NCBI GenBank assembly: GCA_037130455.1
Contig: JBAXSZ010000026.1
Location: 1-24,287 of the forward strand
DNA from: CAIMZW01 sp037130455
GTDB taxonomy: Bacteria; Actinomycetota; Actinomycetes; Nanopelagicales; Nanopelagicaceae
Direction of reading: 5' to 3'
Length of the DNA stretch: 24,287 bases
Shown here one piece after another: positions 22,456 through 24,287 of the stretch. The notes under the pieces were generated by a model. The model saw only the letters and a program-made list of their open reading frames with translations. It was not told the origin of the DNA and did no database searches. The translations under genes and the position numbers were made by a program. Position 1 is the stretch's first letter. The number at the start of each line of letters is the position of its first letter.

Positions 22456-24171
22456 ATGTCGAGTTTTAAGTCAGCCCTTAATCCGCAGCAACGCGCCGCT
22501 GCCGTGAAATCTTTAGCCGAGGACCAATTTGATATTTTGGTGATTGGCGGTGGGGTGACTGGCTCAGGCATCGCCTTGGATGCAGCTTCTCGCGGTTTAA
22601 AAGTTGCGTTGGTCGAAGCCAATGATTTGGCATCAGGTACATCTTCGCGCTCCAGCAAATTGATTCATGGTGGATTGCGATACTTAGAACAATATGATTT
22701 TAAATTGGTCCGCGAAGCCCTCCAAGAGCGCGAACTCATGGTGACAACACAGGCGCCACATTTAGTTAAGCCAGTTCCTTTTATTTACCCGCTTCACGAA
22801 AAGGTAAAAGAGCGAACCTATGTAGGTGCAGGTCTTGCGCTTTATGACGCTCTTCGTGGTTTTCAACGCGCATTGCCCAATCACAAACATATGAGCCAAA
22901 AACGCATCAACGAAGTTGCTCCTTCGCTTCGAGTAGATATCGTGACCGGAGGCATTCAATATTTTGATGCTCAAGTTGATGATGCTCGACATACGATGAC
23001 AATTGCGCGTACCGCAGCCGAATATGGCGCCATTATTGCAACCCGAGTTAGTTGTGAATCCTTAATTCGAACAGGCAAAAAAGTTGTGGGCGCAAAAGTT
23101 CAGGATCGCGTCTCCGGAAAGACAATTGACGTTTCGGCGGCGGTCACAATTATGGCTGGTGGAGTGTGGAGCGATCCCATGCACCAGAAATTTGGGATCA
23201 CCTCTGGGTATCACGTTCGAATGAGTAAAGGAACGCATATCGTTCTGCCCAAATCTGCCATCACTTCCAATTCCGGAATTATTCTTAAAACTGCAGTTTC
23301 CGTTCTCTTCATTATCCCTTGGGCCGATAAATGGATCGTAGGTACAACAGATACGGAATACACCGGAGATCGCGCAGAACCTTTGGCAACGAAAGAAGAT
23401 GTTGATTACATTTTGGAGCATGCAAACAAGGTACTTAATCCAAAATTAAAGGCCGCTGATATTTTGGGCGTTTATGCCGGGCTTCGGCCATTAGTTTCTA
23501 AAACCAGTATTACCGCAACAACCAAACTTTCGCGGGTACATATCGTGGATCATCCAGAGCAAGGCTTTGTCAGTATTGCCGGTGGAAAATATACGACCTA
23601 TCGGGTTATGGCTGAAGATGCCGTTGACCATGCTGCGCCGGATCTTCGTCGGATTGTTAATGAATCCTGTACTAAAGAGTTGCCCATTTTGGGAGCCATT
23701 GGCTATCAAACTTTGGTAAATCGCGCCGAATTTATTGCAGAGGAAATGGGGTTGTCTCGAGCCCAAGTTATTCACTTATTAGATCGATACGGATCGCAAA
23801 TAGAAATATTGGCTGAACTTATTGAGCAAGAGCCACAACTGCGCAAACCCTTGGCTGAGGGATTGCCGTATCTTCGCGCCGAAATTCACTTTGCCATCAC
23901 ACATGAAGGAGCCATGACTGTTGAAGATGTGATTGCGCGTCGGACCAGAATCTCCTTCGAAACTTCAGATCATGGCCTGGGGGTTGTCAGCGAGGTCGCA
24001 AAAATTATCGCCCCGCTATTGGGTTGGAGCGCGGCCGATAAAAAGAAATCAATCTCTGATTATCAAAAGCAAGTTGCCACCGAGAAAGCAGCCGTTGAGC
24101 GCTATCACGAAGAAAGTGCCAATAAGGTACCAGTAACGGAAAAAGGTCAGAAAGTTAAAGCTTCGGCTTAA
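22456..24171 (+). CDS. glpD: Glycerol-3-phosphate dehydrogenase (FAD, GlpD type)
   Basis: Predicted 571-residue flavoprotein oxidising glycerol 3-phosphate to dihydroxyacetone phosphate at the membrane and passing electrons to quinone. The FAD dinucleotide motif GGGVTGSGIALDAASRG starts at residue 31, followed by GTSSRSSKLIHGGLRYLEQYDF, and later SKGTHIVLP, TDTEYTGD and AGGKYTTYR, all typical of GlpD. The C-terminal ~110 residues form the helical DAO_C domain and end in a basic, low-complexity tail. ATG at 22456 lacks a Shine-Dalgarno; see the shared promoter entry. Its stop overlaps the stop of the partial convergent gene at 24168-24171. Confidence 0.97.
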   Translation: MSSFKSALNPQQRAAAVKSLAEDQFDILVIGGGVTGSGIALDAASRGLKVALVEANDLASGTSSRSSKLIHGGLRYLEQYDFKLVREALQERELMVTTQAPHLVKPVPFIYPLHEKVKERTYVGAGLALYDALRGFQRALPNHKHMSQKRINEVAPSLRVDIVTGGIQYFDAQVDDARHTMTIARTAAEYGAIIATRVSCESLIRTGKKVVGAKVQDRVSGKTIDVSAAVTIMAGGVWSDPMHQKFGITSGYHVRMSKGTHIVLPKSAITSNSGIILKTAVSVLFIIPWADKWIVGTTDTEYTGDRAEPLATKEDVDYILEHANKVLNPKLKAADILGVYAGLRPLVSKTSITATTKLSRVHIVDHPEQGFVSIAGGKYTTYRVMAEDAVDHAAPDLRRIVNESCTKELPILGAIGYQTLVNRAEFIAEEMGLSRAQVIHLLDRYGSQIEILAELIEQEPQLRKPLAEGLPYLRAEIHFAITHEGAMTVEDVIARRTRISFETSDHGLGVVSEVAKIIAPLLGWSAADKKKSISDYQKQVATEKAAVERYHEESANKVPVTEKGQKVKASA

Positions 24172-24287
24172 TTCCAAGCGCCCAATATTGCACCGACCAC
24201 CATCAAGTTGATGAGGTCTGGAGTGGATTCCAGTAACCACACTGTAAAGCCCTGGCCCCCGAAGAGGCGATGACTCACAGAAGTTGC
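24168..24287 (-). CDS. Partial membrane protein, C-terminal end (cut by window edge)
   Basis: Thirty-nine codons are open from the window end to a TAA on the minus strand, reading VWLLESTPDLINLMVVGAILGAWN near the end after GGQGF. The hydrophobic last helix ending in GAILGAW is like small membrane proteins such as the DUF1761 family, but this is too little to assign. The stop shares the TTAA sequence with the glpD stop on the other strand. I take it as real because the frame is open to the edge, hydrophobic and ends precisely at the convergent boundary. Confidence 0.45.
   Translation of the reverse strand, partial: ATSVSHRLFGGQGFTVWLLESTPDLINLMVVGAILGAWN

Overview
The window looks like a chromosomal segment of a low-to-moderate GC actinobacterium, most like the small planktonic freshwater lineages (acI/Nanopelagicales type). 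This rests on typically actinobacterial content: the order clpS - DUF2017 - murI - rph - rdgB, a DUF222/HNH protein, a DUF3039 protein, a three-subunit transhydrogenase, and a lysine/alanine/proline histone-like protein. Base composition is near 50% GC by eye, and many start codons sit directly downstream of a -10-like hexamer, which suggests leaderless transcripts. Lineage is an inference; no rRNA gene is present.

Layout. (1) 1-2457 looks accessory. Four GGGACA repeats spaced 20-22 bp resemble the end of an IS21-type element. They are followed by an AlbA_2 (Schlafen-type) ATPase-like gene rich in AGA/AGG/ATA codons and a GIY-YIG nuclease-like gene. (2) 2594-4854 holds a TMEM175-like channel gene, convergent with a DUF222/HNH gene and a small membrane protein gene. 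(3) 5047-7174 is a pirin + YqjM-type ene-reductase operon with a repeat operator over its promoter, followed by a small P-loop kinase gene and a very strong bidirectional terminator. (4) 7832-11693, minus strand, carries pntB, pntAB and pntAA, with argF upstream. (5) 11756-17076, plus strand, carries DUF3039, a secreted GH18-like protein, clpS, DUF2017, murI, rph and rdgB: proteostasis, wall precursor supply, tRNA maturation and nucleotide pool cleaning. (6) 17149-18162 encodes an unusual membrane protein with an H1-like (AKKAP)n cytoplasmic tail and an exported fibronectin-III-like domain. (7) 18169-20831, minus strand, is a coiled-coil (DivIVA-like) gene overlapping an OafA-type acyltransferase gene, probably envelope related. 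(8) 20941-24171 is a divergent glpK/glpD pair for glycerol catabolism, separated by only 18 bp and apparently sharing a symmetric -10 element. A partial convergent membrane-protein gene closes the window.

There is no stretch above 300 bases without a gene. No tRNA, rRNA or CRISPR array was seen. The strongest candidates for something undescribed are the histone-tailed membrane protein, the AlbA_2/GIY-YIG pair next to a possible IS end, and the shared divergent leaderless glpK/glpD promoter.
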